Shown here: one piece after another, positions 1 through 7,280 of the stretch
Numbering within the stretch: the first letter of the stretch is position 1
Layout: each line of letters begins with the position of its first letter
DNA from: Palsa-504 sp003136255
Lineage (GTDB): Bacteria; Actinomycetota; Actinomycetes; Streptosporangiales; Streptosporangiaceae
Direction: 5' to 3'
DNA length: 9,586 bases
Assembly (NCBI GenBank): GCA_003136255.1
Contig: PLDT01000073.1
Coordinates: 1-9,586, forward strand
Notes under the pieces: model-generated
The model's input: the letters and a program-made list of their open reading frames with translations, nothing else
Told to the model about the DNA's origin: nothing
Database searches by the model: none
Translations under genes and position numbers: made by a program

Positions 1-335
1 CACACCGTCTCGAAGGCATGCAGGTGATAGCCGTGCCAGCCGAAGGCGACCTGCAGGACCGCGTGCACGAGGTTCAGCGGCATCGCGCTAGGAATCTCGA
101 GCCGCCGCCAGACCGGCGGCTTCGCTCCGTACAGGCTCACCTTGACCCGGTGCACGGTAGTGGCGGCATCCTGCGGCAGTTCGGGTAGTTCTTGCCGCGT
201 GACGCGCTTGCCGCCAACGAACGTCTCCCGCTTGATGTGGCTCAGTATCTGCTGGTCCAGCGCCTCGGGCGAGGTGCCCATTAGCTGGAGCAGCAGCCTC
301 TCGAGTTCGTCCAATGTCACTTGCTCTTCTGACAC
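1..335 (-). CDS. Plasmid pRiA4b ORF-3 family protein (3' end outside window)
   Basis: The minus strand is open from a GTG at 335-333 to the window edge, giving 111 visible codons. GGGAGG lies eight bases upstream of the GTG, which decides the start. Residues 1-58 are a charged, mostly helical leader. From about residue 61 the sequence reads VHRVKVSLYGAKPPVWRRLE, then a helix with GWHGYHLHAFE at 99-109. The 'K-x-x-L-x-G-x-K-P-P-x-W-R-R' strand followed by 'G-W-x-x-x-H-L-H-x-F' is the hallmark opening of the PRiA4_ORF3 domain (pRiA4b ORF-3, also called IS1096 element passenger TnpR family). Its molecular function is not established; the family is common on plasmids and in mobile regions. The rest of the domain is missing only because the window ends. 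The gene follows the GMC oxidoreductase on the same strand after 91 bases, so readthrough is possible. Family assignment is confident; function is unknown. Confidence 0.85.
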   Translation of the reverse strand, partial: MSEEQVTLDELERLLLQLMGTSPEALDQQILSHIKRETFVGGKRVTRQELPELPQDAATTVHRVKVSLYGAKPPVWRRLEIPSAMPLNLVHAVLQVAFGWHGYHLHAFETV

Positions 336-426
336 ACTGCGAGCCTCCCAGGCGCGAGCCCGACACGCCACCCAAAGCGGCATTGCGTCGGCGCGCGCTC
401 GATGGACCGGCTGCTGGGGGCAGCCG

Positions 427-1859
427 TCAATGCGCGATCGGGAGGACCGGGGTGGCCAGGCCTAAGTCAGAATCCGGATCAGGCACACGAGGCGCGACGC
501 CACCGTCGGCGGGAGGTTGCGCCAAGCCGAGCAGCGACCGGGCGATCCGCTCGCCAATGACGGCGGTCGGCATGTTGGTATTGCCGGACGTGACGGCCGG
601 CATGAGCGAGGCGTCTGCTACATACAGGCCTTCGATCCCGTGTACCCGGCCCTCGGAGTCGACGACCGAGTCCGGATCGGTTGGCGGCCCCATCTTGCAG
701 CTCCCGGCCGGGTGGTAGTAGTGCACCGCAGCGTGATCGAGGAACCGCTCGATCGCCGCTCTGCCCGAGACGTCCGGGCCTGGGCGCGTCTCCCGGCCGA
801 GCAGCCTGCGCAGCTCCGGCACCTGCGCCACCTCGCGCACGCGCTCGACGCCCTCGGCGAGCCGTGCCCGGTCGTAGCCGCCGGAGTCACTGAGATAGCG
901 GTGATCGATCACAAGCTGGTCATCGAGACCAGGACCGGTCAAGCGCACGCTCCCGCGCGAGAGCGGCGTCAAGCACGCGACTCCCAGGATCCAGAACCAC
1001 TGTGAGGCGTCCTTGACACGGCCGCCGACCGGGTAGATATGCAGGTCGAACCCCTGCCGGCATCCGGCCGAGGGAAACTTGGCGAGCACCTGCTCGTGGG
1101 GTTGCCAGCCTGTTTCCAACCGGTGGCGCTCCATCTGCTGGATCAGGTCGGTGCTTCCTTCGTAGCCCACATCCAGACACGGCTGATCGTGCAGGTTGCG
1201 CCCGACGCCGGGCAGGTCCAGCGCGGGCTTGACCCCGATGGCGACCAGCTCGCCGGCGGGTCCGATACCGGACCGGAGCAAGATCGCGGGACTCCCGTAG
1301 GCCCCGGCGCAGAGCACCACCCGCAACGCGCCGATTTCCGCCAGCCGACGGCCATCCCGCACGACCACGCCGACTACGCGGCCGCCGCGGATGAGCACCC
1401 GCTCCACAGGAGCGTCGCCGGCCACNNNNNNNNNNNNNNNNNNNNNNNNNNNNNNNNNNNNNNNNNNNNNNNNNNNNNNNNNNNNNNNNNNNNGGCGAAC
1501 AGCGGCACAAGCTCCCGCGCCGACCAGCCGGGGTTGCCCGCGGCAGCCCAGCCGTCGTAATCCAGGCGGCTCCCGAACACGACCGCGCACGCATTGTGCG
1601 CCGAGCAGCCGCCGACCACCCGCGCACGGTTGAAGTGGATCACCTGGCCGCCGAACTCGCCCGTATAGCCCCAATCGTGGGACCACAGCGGGCTGCTCGC
1701 CGCGTCCAGAAGGTCGTGCGGCCAGCGACCGCTCCCGGCCGGACCGTAGTCCGGCCCGGCCTCCAGCAGCAGCGTGCGCTCAGTACTACCCGCCGCCAGG
1801 CGGCCGGCTACCACCGCACCCGCTGTCCCGGCGCCGACAACGACAGTGTCCACCCCCAT
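427..1859 (-). CDS. GMC-family FAD-dependent oxidoreductase (choline dehydrogenase-like), interrupted by assembly gap
   Basis: GMC flavoenzymes oxidise alcohol groups with FAD; the substrate here cannot be told. I chose the ATG at 1859-1857 because it sits just before the first beta strand and GGGAG lies about ten bases upstream. The N-terminal part (1859-1494, 122 codons) has the FAD-binding VVVGAGTAGAVVAGRL, the ribose-binding acidic end of LLLEAG, and RVVGGCSAHNA, the GMC signature 1 region, with Cys where Ser is usual. The C-terminal part (1425-427, 332 codons) has the second GMC signature region (GAYGSPAILLRSGIG), PGVGRNLHD, and the catalytic His in HYYHPAGSCKMG, with the paired Asn in TSGNTNMPT. 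The two parts lie in different frames across 68 N. About 90 residues of the usual family length, including the G-P-L and N-G-x-x-Q-E-G segments, are absent, so the N run probably understates a real gap of about 280 bases. The gene is therefore probably intact in the organism. No signal peptide is visible; a cytoplasmic enzyme is likely. Confidence 0.9.
1426..1493. other. Assembly gap (68 N)
   Basis: There are 68 undetermined bases inside the GMC oxidoreductase gene. Comparison of the flanking protein segments with typical GMC enzymes suggests that roughly 90 residues are missing, so the true gap is probably nearer 280 bases. The change of reading frame across it follows from the placeholder length and is no evidence of mutation. 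Confidence 0.95.
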
Positions 1860-2130
1860 GGGGAAGCATCTCCCGCCCCCCGCGGTCAGCCCGCCACCAC
1901 CGGGATACCCCACGCTCCTGGCATACCGCAGCCTGCGGCCCATCGCTAGAGCGTGTAACCGCGCCCTTGAAGATCACTAAGCAGGACGGTCGGCGGCACG
2001 GATGAGCCGGTGTCAGTGCGGCCACGCCCGCGGTCAGCGGGGCGCAGGGTCTTAGGCTGATCACATCCGGCCGCCGCAAGAGGCCTGCTCGCGGCGACCG
2101 AGGCGCGGCGTCAGTCTGTTGAGGTGGGCG
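1860..2130. other. Divergent intergenic spacer, no gene
   Basis: This spacer lies between the minus-strand GMC gene and the plus-strand SIMPL gene, so both promoters should lie here. I see no convincing coding frame. A TAGGCT hexamer at 2053-2058 resembles actinobacterial -10 boxes for the plus strand, but no good -35 box lies at the right distance. A small CCGCA/TGCGG hairpin occurs near 1926-1938. No operator can be assigned. Confidence 0.5.
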
Positions 2131-2791
2131 ATGAACGATGCGGATGGCGTGGTGCTGTCGGTCCGAGCTGAGGCCCGGCAGTTGGTGGCCCCGGACTATG
2201 CCGTGCTGGACGGGCTGTTTGAACACACCGCGGGATCCAAGGCGGAGGCGGTGGGGTCGGTCGCCGCAAGCTTGGATCGTCTTACCGCTGACCTGGTCGG
2301 CGTATTCCTCGACGACGCGTGAGGAGAGCTACCACGATCACGAAACCGGGCGGCTGGTGCGGACCGGGCAGGTGACCGCCACGGTAGCGCTGTGGGTTAC
2401 CGTCCGGGACTTGGACACACTGGATGATCTTGGCGGCATGCTGGCGGCTCACCCGGGCCTGAACGTGCACGGCGTGACGTGGGATGTTGACTGGGACAAC
2501 CCGGCGTGGCCCCAGGTCCGCGCCGCCGCGATCGGCGCCGCCATCGGCAAGGCCCGTGACTACGCCGCCGCGCTGGGTGCCACCGTGCGGCAAGTCGAGC
2601 ACATCGCCGACACCGGCCTGCTCGGCGGCGACACCGCGCCCGACTGGCGGGGCCGCAAATCGGTGGGCTTCGCCGCCAGCGGCGGCTCCGGACGGCCAGG
2701 GACCCCCGCGCTCAATCCCGTACCGCAGGAACTCACCGCCACCATCGAGGCTCGTTTCCGTACCACCGAAGTATCCTTGCCGGGCGCTTAA
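2131..2791 (+). pseudogene. SIMPL-domain (DUF541) protein, frameshifted
   Basis: Two adjacent frames together make one SIMPL-domain protein. The first runs from the ATG at 2131 (GAGGTG just upstream) to a TGA at 2320-2322 and gives the usual N-terminus: VVLSVRAEARQLVAPDYAVL, then a helix ending ASLDRLTADL. The second frame carries the rest, from PLTWSAYSSTTREESYHDHE at about 2285, through TATVALWVTVRDLDTLDDLG, the helix AIGKARDYAAALGATVRQVE, to PVPQELTATIEARF and a TAA at 2789-2791. In actinobacterial relatives as I remember them, a linker of some 12-20 residues separates the L-T-A-D-L helix from the L-T-W-S-A strand; here the two overlap on the same DNA. This points to a short deletion that also shifted the frame. 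No good start lies in the second frame, so a full product is unlikely unless the shift is an assembly error. SIMPL proteins are mostly uncharacterised; many are periplasmic or exported, but no signal peptide is seen here. Confidence 0.8.
2285..2296 (+). repeat. Single remaining copy of a presumed direct repeat at the SIMPL junction
   Basis: CCGCTGACCTGG can be read in the first frame as part of L-T-A-D-L and in the second as P-L-T-W. Both readings match conserved SIMPL family sequence. One twelve-base stretch serving two conserved segments is what a deletion between two direct copies would leave. The ancestral second copy is inferred, not seen. Confidence 0.45.
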
Positions 2792-2799
2792 GGCGGTCG

Positions 2800-2948
2800 T
2801 GGTGCTGAGGGGCAGCGTGCGGAGCTCGTCGAACACGAAGCCGTCCGAGGCGATGTTGCGGAACATCAGCCAGAACATGTACGGCGCGATCGTGGTCAGG
2901 TCCGACTGCGCGATCGCGGGCGGAAACGGCCGCCGAGCCGGGCGTTCT
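2800..2948 (-). pseudogene. Orphan coding-like fragment, unknown family
   Basis: After a TAA at about 2953-2955 the minus strand reads an open frame containing IAQSDLTTIAPYMFWLMFRN and IASDGFVFDELRTLPLST before it runs antisense into the SIMPL gene. Nearly every codon ends in G or C and the composition is protein-like, with aromatic-rich helix-forming stretches, unlike the Arg/Pro/Ala-rich shadow frames nearby. It has no convincing start, no ribosome site and no stop of its own before the SIMPL gene. I do not recognise the family. It is best read as a remnant of a gene truncated at both ends; chance coding is the alternative. Confidence 0.35.
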
Positions 2949-2960
2949 GCCGATTAATCC

Positions 2961-3000
2961 GTGGGCGGTCTGCCGCCAGGTGAGTGGGCGGTCTGCCGCC
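2961..3000. repeat. Tandem direct repeat of a 17-base hairpin unit
   Basis: GTGGGCGGTCTGCCGCC occurs at 2961-2977 and again, unchanged, at 2984-3000, with a period of 23 bases. Each copy contains the inverted repeat GGCGG-TCTG-CCGCC (5-bp stem, 4-base loop). A partly similar GGCGTTCTGCCG lies just before at about 2941-2952. It could be a paired protein-binding site, a weak terminator or a scar of rearrangement. Confidence 0.6.
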
Positions 3001-3283
3001 CGATGCCGGTGCGCGACGCGGACGTACGTTGTTGTCAGATGCAGCGGACGGCACCCAGCGGGACCGGCTCCTCGCCTGTCAACTCGACCGGGCCGAGGAT
3101 CCCGATCTGGCCGCGCCCAGGCTGTCCCTCCACCAAGACGGCATCTCCCGCGCCAGACCGCTTGGCCAAGCCGGGTGAGATGATACCGGCAGTTGCGGCC
3201 TCGCTGGCTGGCCCGGCCGCGTTGCCTGGGCCGGGGCGTGGTGTCGCGGGCTCGGCTGGTGTCATCGTGGAGGAGGGAACGTT
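3001..3283. other. Spacer without a convincing gene
   Basis: Short open frames exist on both strands, but none has a ribosome site, a recognisable family or a clear advantage in codon use. A 7-bp stem CCCGGCC/GGCCGGG (3212-3218 and 3229-3235, 10-base loop) is the only structure seen. The promoter for the downstream three-gene unit should lie here; I cannot place its boxes. Confidence 0.4.
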
Positions 3284-3841
3284 ATGGCGGATCCGCGGGA
3301 TCTCCACCGCCGCGCCGGGGGCATGGCGGCCGATGTCATCGTCCGCGTCCGGCCTGATCAACTCGGGAATGCGACGCCCTGCACCGAATGGGATGTACGC
3401 GCGCTGATCAGCCATCTGGCGGGCGGCAGTCGAGGGTTCGCCGCCATGGTCGTCGGCGAGCATGGGCCCGAGCGTGCGGAGGATGGGCCCGGCGGCGATA
3501 CGCTGGCCGGCTTCCTCGACGCGTTTAGCAGGCTGTGCGCTGCCTTTGACCGTGAGGGATTCCTGGAGCAGGTTTTCCCGACGCCACTGGGAGAGGGACC
3601 GGGCGAATTGATCGTCGCGATGCGGATCACCGAGCTGACGATCCATGCCTGGGACATCGCGGCCGCGACCGGACAGCCGCGTGACCTGGATCCGGAACTG
3701 GTCGGCTTCGCGGACGGTTTTTTGCGGTCCATTCCTATCCCCCGCGACGTCAATGGCCCGTTTGCGCCGGAACAGCCCGCTCCCGCGGGAGCCGGGGACT
3801 CGGACCGGCTGGCGGCCTTCGCAGGCCGGCCCGTCAGCTGA
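3284..3841 (+). CDS. TIGR03086-type metal-binding protein (mycothiol-dependent maleylpyruvate isomerase/DinB fold)
   Basis: This 185-residue protein starts at an ATG preceded by GGAGGAGGGA five bases upstream, a very strong ribosome site. Residues 31-48 read TPCTEWDVRALISHLAGG, the diagnostic N-terminal motif of the MDMPI/DinB superfamily, with the first metal-ligand His at 44. Residues 115-124 read ITELTIHAWD, supplying Glu117 and His121, so the usual His/Glu/His metal triad is complete. Related actinobacterial proteins are thought to be mycothiol-dependent transferases or isomerases, but most TIGR03086 members have no known substrate. The length is close to the family norm and no membrane segment or signal peptide is present, so it should be cytoplasmic. 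The LuxR-type regulator starts 40 bases downstream on the same strand, which suggests co-transcription. Fold assignment is firm; the reaction is not known. Confidence 0.9.
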   Translation: MADPRDLHRRAGGMAADVIVRVRPDQLGNATPCTEWDVRALISHLAGGSRGFAAMVVGEHGPERAEDGPGGDTLAGFLDAFSRLCAAFDREGFLEQVFPTPLGEGPGELIVAMRITELTIHAWDIAAATGQPRDLDPELVGFADGFLRSIPIPRDVNGPFAPEQPAPAGAGDSDRLAAFAGRPVS

Positions 3842-3881
3842 GCCGCATGCCGCGGAACCGGGTCCGGGGCAGAATGAGTAG

Positions 3882-6713
3882 GTGCGCTGTCCGATTCTTA
3901 TCGGCCGTGAGGGACCGGTATCCCTGATGGCCGACGCGGTGCGCCGGCTGCGCGGGCAGGCCGGCGGCGGAGCGCTGGTCGTGGTGGGCGAGGCGGGAGT
4001 CGGGAAGACCAGGCTCGCCGAGTACCTGAGCGATGCCGCGGACAGGGCCGGCATCGGGACCGTCCACGGGCGGGCTCTGCCCGAGGGAGTCGGCGGTCCG
4101 CTGCGGCCAATCGCCGAGATGCTGTTGGACCTGGCTCGGGACCGTGCCGCGCCTTCGGATGCCGGGTTGGCTCCGTACGTGACGGTGCTGGCTTCGCTGG
4201 TGCCGCACTGGCGGGCAGCCGGCTGGTCGGCGCCGTCCGAGCCGGTCGTGGTCACGGCCGAAGCCGTGCTCCAGGTGCTGCGGTGGGCCGCCGGGAAGGG
4301 CGGCGGCCACGGGATAGTCGTGATCTTGGAGGATCTGCATTGGGCTGATGACGCGACGCTGGCGGTGACCCGGTATCTGGTCGACCATGCCAGCGAGGTG
4401 CCGGCGCTGCTGTTCGGCACGATCCGGACCGGCGAGGGCCGAGAGGATGTCCCGGCGCTGCTGGAGGCGGGGGGCGCGCGGGTTTGCCCGATCGGGCGCC
4501 TTACCCCGGATCAGGCGCGTGACATGGCTCGCGCCTGCGCCGGGTCCGGCGGGGCCGGGTTGTCGCCGGAGGACTCGATCGCGGCGGTCGTGCGGGATGC
4601 CGAAGGACTGCCCCTGCTGGTGGAGGATCTCCTGGCGACCGGGAACCTGGGCGGAATCGCGCCCAGGTTCGCCGATACCGTGCGCACCCGGCTGGCCCGG
4701 CTGGAGGACCGCCAGCGGACGGTGGCAGGCGCCGCGGCCGTTCTCGGTCGCCGCTTTGACTGGCGGCTGCTGGACCGGGTGGCCGGAGTCCAGGGCGCAG
4801 AGGTCGCCGGAGCCCTGCACCGGTGCGCGGCCTTGCAGCTGATCGTGGCCGAAGGCTCGGGTTTCGCGTTCCGCCATGCGCTGACCCGGGACGTCATCCT
4901 GGCGGAGCTGGCCGGCCCGGAGAGATGCCGTCTGTCGCTAGCGGCCGCGGAGGCGCTCGGAGCTTCGGCCGGCCCCAACGACGATCATGTGCTGCTCACC
5001 GGGCGGCTCCTGGGCGACGGCGGCGAACCGCTCCGGGCAGCGGAGGTGCTGCTGCAGGCGGGGTGCCGGGCGTTCGGTGCCGGGTCGCTGTCATCCGCCG
5101 AGCTGTTCTTGCGGGAAGCGGGCCGCGCCGCCGCGGGCAACGAGGACCTGAGCACCGAGATCGCGGGCCAGCTCGCGCAGGTGCTGCTGCACGCCGGGCA
5201 GCTTTCCGAGGCGACCCAGATTGCCTCGCGGACGGTAGCGGTCACCGACGGCCGCGACCTAGCCGCCGCCACCGCCATGCGGCTGGTCCTGGCGCGGACG
5301 GCGGTGATGACGGCAGCGTGGGACGATGCCCGGATCCAGCTTGCGGCCGTCCGCCGGAGCCGGCCCGCCGACCAGCACGCGCACGCGGAGGCCGCCGTCA
5401 TCGAGGCGCAAGTGGCGCTGGGTGACGGACGGCCCGGTTCCCGGGCGCGGGCCGAGTACCTTGCGGCGGCCGCGGCGGGCATCGCCGGGGACGCCGGCCG
5501 GCCCGATCTGGCCTGCGAGGCGCTGGAGGTGCTCGGCTCCTGCGCCCGGCTGCACGACCTCGACGCGGCGGCCGCCGCGTTCGGCCGGGCTCTCAGCCTC
5601 GCCGCCGAAGCAGACCTGCGGGTGCACCGCCTCAGGATCCTCAACGAGCTGGGGACCGTGGAGATGCTACGCGACGCGCATGGCGAGCGCCTCGAACAGG
5701 CCCGCGCCGAGGCGTCTCGCGCGGGTGCCGTCGGGCTGGCCGTCGGCATCGGCGCCAACATCGCGGCCCTGATGGCGATGACCGCGCGGTTCACCGACGC
5801 CATGCAGGTCGCCGGTGAGGTGGAGGGCACGGCTCGCCGGCTCGGCTTGATCCCGCTCCAGGCGGCGGCGCTGCTCATGCAGGGCTTTGCCATGGCGCAC
5901 CAGGGCCGGACCAGGGAGGGGGAGCACTACCTGGCCGCGGCCGAGGCAGCCGCGCCTGACGATCCCGATCTGCGCGCCGGGGCGTGGGCGATCGGCCGTG
6001 GGATCGGAGCCCTCCTGGCCGAAGACCGGGCCGGCGCACGCCAGGCCTTTGCGCGCGCCCGCGCGGAAGCCCCCGACCAGCATGCCCGGATCCTCAACCC
6101 GTACGAGGGACCTGAACTGCTGCTCCGGGCGCTGGCCGCCGAAGCCGGCCCGGCCGAGATAGAAGCCGCCGCCGCTGATGTCGTCCGGGCCGCGCGCTGG
6201 CCCGAGCTATGGTTCGGCGCCGCACAGGCAGTAGCCAGGGGAGCCGACGGCGATGCCGCCGGAGCCTGCGCCGCGCTCAGCACCGCGCTCGAGGCTGGCG
6301 ACCGTTATCCGGTCTTCTCCGCCCTGACGATGCGCCTGGTCGCGGAGGCGGCCATCCGTGACGGCTGGGGGACGCCCGGCATGCTGCTCAGCACGGCGGA
6401 CTCCACGTTCACCCGGCTTCGGCTGGGCCGGGCTTCGGCTGCCTGCCGCGCGCTTCTGAAGACGACGGGTCATGCCGCACCGCGCAGGCGCGCCACCGAC
6501 GCCGGATTGCCGGCATCGCTGATCGCCGCCGGCGTCACCGCGCGTGAGGCCGAAATCCTGGACCTGCTCGCCGACCGCCTCTCCAACCGCGAAATCGCCG
6601 AGCTGTTGTTCCTGTCACCGCGCACGGTAGAAAAGCACGTCGCCGCGCTGCTCGCCAAGCTCGGCGGGGAAGACCGCGGCGGACTGGCCCGGCTGGCCCG
6701 CGGCCTGCGCTGA
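3882..6713 (+). CDS. Large LuxR-family transcriptional regulator with AAA ATPase (LAL/STAND type)
   Basis: This 943-residue regulator starts at a GTG directly after an in-frame TAG (3879-3881), so no longer form is possible; the ribosome site is weak, hinting at coupling to the gene 40 bases upstream. It opens with CPILIGRE, the usual N-terminus of LAL regulators. Walker A is GEAGVGKT at 36-43 and Walker B is VVILEDLHWADD at about 146-157. The middle, roughly 350-850, is alanine-rich helical sequence like the TPR-type sensor region of this family. The C-terminus from about 884 is a complete LuxR helix-turn-helix, with TAREAEILDLLADRLSNREI followed by LSPRTVEKHVAALLAKLG. LAL proteins bind ATP and act as slow molecular switches, often activating neighbouring secondary-metabolite, sugar or stress genes. 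All motifs look functional. Flanking targets are likely the genes on either side. The ligand is not predictable from sequence. Confidence 0.95.
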   Translation: MRCPILIGREGPVSLMADAVRRLRGQAGGGALVVVGEAGVGKTRLAEYLSDAADRAGIGTVHGRALPEGVGGPLRPIAEMLLDLARDRAAPSDAGLAPYVTVLASLVPHWRAAGWSAPSEPVVVTAEAVLQVLRWAAGKGGGHGIVVILEDLHWADDATLAVTRYLVDHASEVPALLFGTIRTGEGREDVPALLEAGGARVCPIGRLTPDQARDMARACAGSGGAGLSPEDSIAAVVRDAEGLPLLVEDLLATGNLGGIAPRFADTVRTRLARLEDRQRTVAGAAAVLGRRFDWRLLDRVAGVQGAEVAGALHRCAALQLIVAEGSGFAFRHALTRDVILAELAGPERCRLSLAAAEALGASAGPNDDHVLLTGRLLGDGGEPLRAAEVLLQAGCRAFGAGSLSSAELFLREAGRAAAGNEDLSTEIAGQLAQVLLHAGQLSEATQIASRTVAVTDGRDLAAATAMRLVLARTAVMTAAWDDARIQLAAVRRSRPADQHAHAEAAVIEAQVALGDGRPGSRARAEYLAAAAAGIAGDAGRPDLACEALEVLGSCARLHDLDAAAAAFGRALSLAAEADLRVHRLRILNELGTVEMLRDAHGERLEQARAEASRAGAVGLAVGIGANIAALMAMTARFTDAMQVAGEVEGTARRLGLIPLQAAALLMQGFAMAHQGRTREGEHYLAAAEAAAPDDPDLRAGAWAIGRGIGALLAEDRAGARQAFARARAEAPDQHARILNPYEGPELLLRALAAEAGPAEIEAAAADVVRAARWPELWFGAAQAVARGADGDAAGACAALSTALEAGDRYPVFSALTMRLVAEAAIRDGWGTPGMLLSTADSTFTRLRLGRASAACRALLKTTGHAAPRRRATDAGLPASLIAAGVTAREAEILDLLADRLSNREIAELLFLSPRTVEKHVAALLAKLGGEDRGGLARLARGLR

Positions 6714-6720
6714 ATCCACG

Positions 6721-6739
6721 ATGGGTACGTCCTACCCAT
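6721..6739. promoter_or_regulatory. 7-bp inverted repeat, candidate operator
   Basis: ATGGGTA-CGTCC-TACCCAT is a perfect 7-bp inverted repeat with a 5-base spacer, eight bases after the regulator's stop and 66 bases before the next gene's ATG. Dyads of this size fit binding by a dimeric helix-turn-helix protein such as the LuxR-type regulator just upstream. It is AT-richer than its surroundings. A weak hairpin with no function is the alternative. Confidence 0.35.
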
Positions 6740-6804
6740 GTGCCTCGGTGCCCCTCCGGCGACGATCAGGTCAGCGCATTCACTCATCTGACAAAGGAGA
6801 AGTC

Positions 6805-7089
6805 ATGGCAATCGCCGCCGTCTTCGAGTTCCCCGCAGAACCCGTGGAGAAATACCGCAAGGTCTTCGACGCAGGAGAGGCCATCATCAACCAGCCGAAC
6901 CGCCTCTACCACGTCTGCTACCGCACCGACACCGGCTTCACCGTCATCGACGTCTGGGCCGACGAACAGTCCTTCGCCGCCTTCGGCGAGACCCTGGGCC
7001 CGGCCCTGCATCACGCCGGTCTCGACCCCAAGCCCGCCGTCTACCCCGTCGAGCAGGTCATGACGCAAGACGGCACCCGAGCCAGCTAG
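6805..7089 (+). CDS. Small predicted dimeric alpha/beta-barrel protein (ABM-like)
   Basis: The ATG at 6805 is preceded by AAAGGAGAA about four bases upstream, the best ribosome site in this stretch; the frame is open to 6721, but the upstream residues are low-quality sequence. The 94-residue product starts MAIAAVFEFPAEPVEKYRKV, then shows LYHVCYRTDTGFTVIDVW and EQSFAAFGETLGPALHHAGL, ending PAVYPVEQV. This strand-helix-strand-strand-helix-strand order, with H-x-C-Y-R-T-D and V-x-D-V-W, resembles small actinobacterial dimeric ferredoxin-like barrels near the antibiotic biosynthesis monooxygenase fold. Members I recall are annotated hypothetical; enzymatic activity cannot be asserted. It follows the LuxR-type regulator after 91 bases and a perfect terminator stem lies just downstream, so it is either the last gene of that operon or a separate target of the regulator. 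Confidence 0.8.
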   Translation: MAIAAVFEFPAEPVEKYRKVFDAGEAIINQPNRLYHVCYRTDTGFTVIDVWADEQSFAAFGETLGPALHHAGLDPKPAVYPVEQVMTQDGTRAS

Positions 7090-7107
7090 CCGAGCGCTCC
7101 CGGATCA

Positions 7108-7145
7108 CCGGTGGAGCAGCAGCTTGCCGCTGGCTGCTCCACCGG
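7108..7145 (+). terminator. Strong stem-loop terminator
   Basis: CCGGTGGAGCAGC (7108-7120) and GCTGCTCCACCGG (7133-7145) form a perfect 13-bp stem around a 12-base loop that can itself pair AGC with GCT. It starts 18 bases after the stop of the small barrel-protein gene. There is no U-tract, as is common in actinomycetes. It closes the three-gene plus-strand unit. Confidence 0.8.
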
Positions 7146-7280
7146 CGTTCCCCGCGTATTAAGTCGCCACAGTCACCTGCTCGTCGAACACCCCTAAAAC
7201 CCTAGACGTCCGTCCTAGTTGCCGGTCACGGTCTGCTGCGCCCAGCCGGTCGCGTGGCCGCCGGCGCCGGCGTGGCCTAG

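Noticed and set aside
427..1686. A single frame read through the N run as one 419-residue protein
   Set aside because: Upstream of the gap this frame is out of register with the FAD-binding domain, whose correct frame begins at 1859. The continuity is produced by the arbitrary N count.
2984..3178. Small plus-strand open frame of 64 codons with a fairly protein-like second half
   Set aside because: It begins inside the duplicated hairpin unit, has no ribosome site or recognisable family, and the opposite strand looks equally coding-like.
3212..3235. CCCGGCC/GGCCGGG inverted repeat before the MDMPI-fold gene
   Set aside because: A 7-bp all-GC stem with a 10-base loop is common by chance at this base composition, and no upstream gene ends nearby.
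3035..4420. Long open frame on the minus strand (461 codons) opposite the MDMPI-fold and LuxR-type genes
   Set aside because: The product is rich in Arg, Pro, Ser and Ala with no domain, and it lies antisense to two confidently identified genes; such frames are expected in high-GC DNA.
3834..4877. Minus-strand open frame of 347 codons
   Set aside because: It is antisense to the ATPase domain of the regulator, has a low-complexity Gln/Arg/Pro-rich product and no plausible ribosome site.
4985..5893. Minus-strand open frame of 302 codons inside the LuxR-type gene
   Set aside because: It is antisense to the regulator's helical middle; its Ala/Ser/Arg-rich composition reflects the GC bias of the opposite strand.
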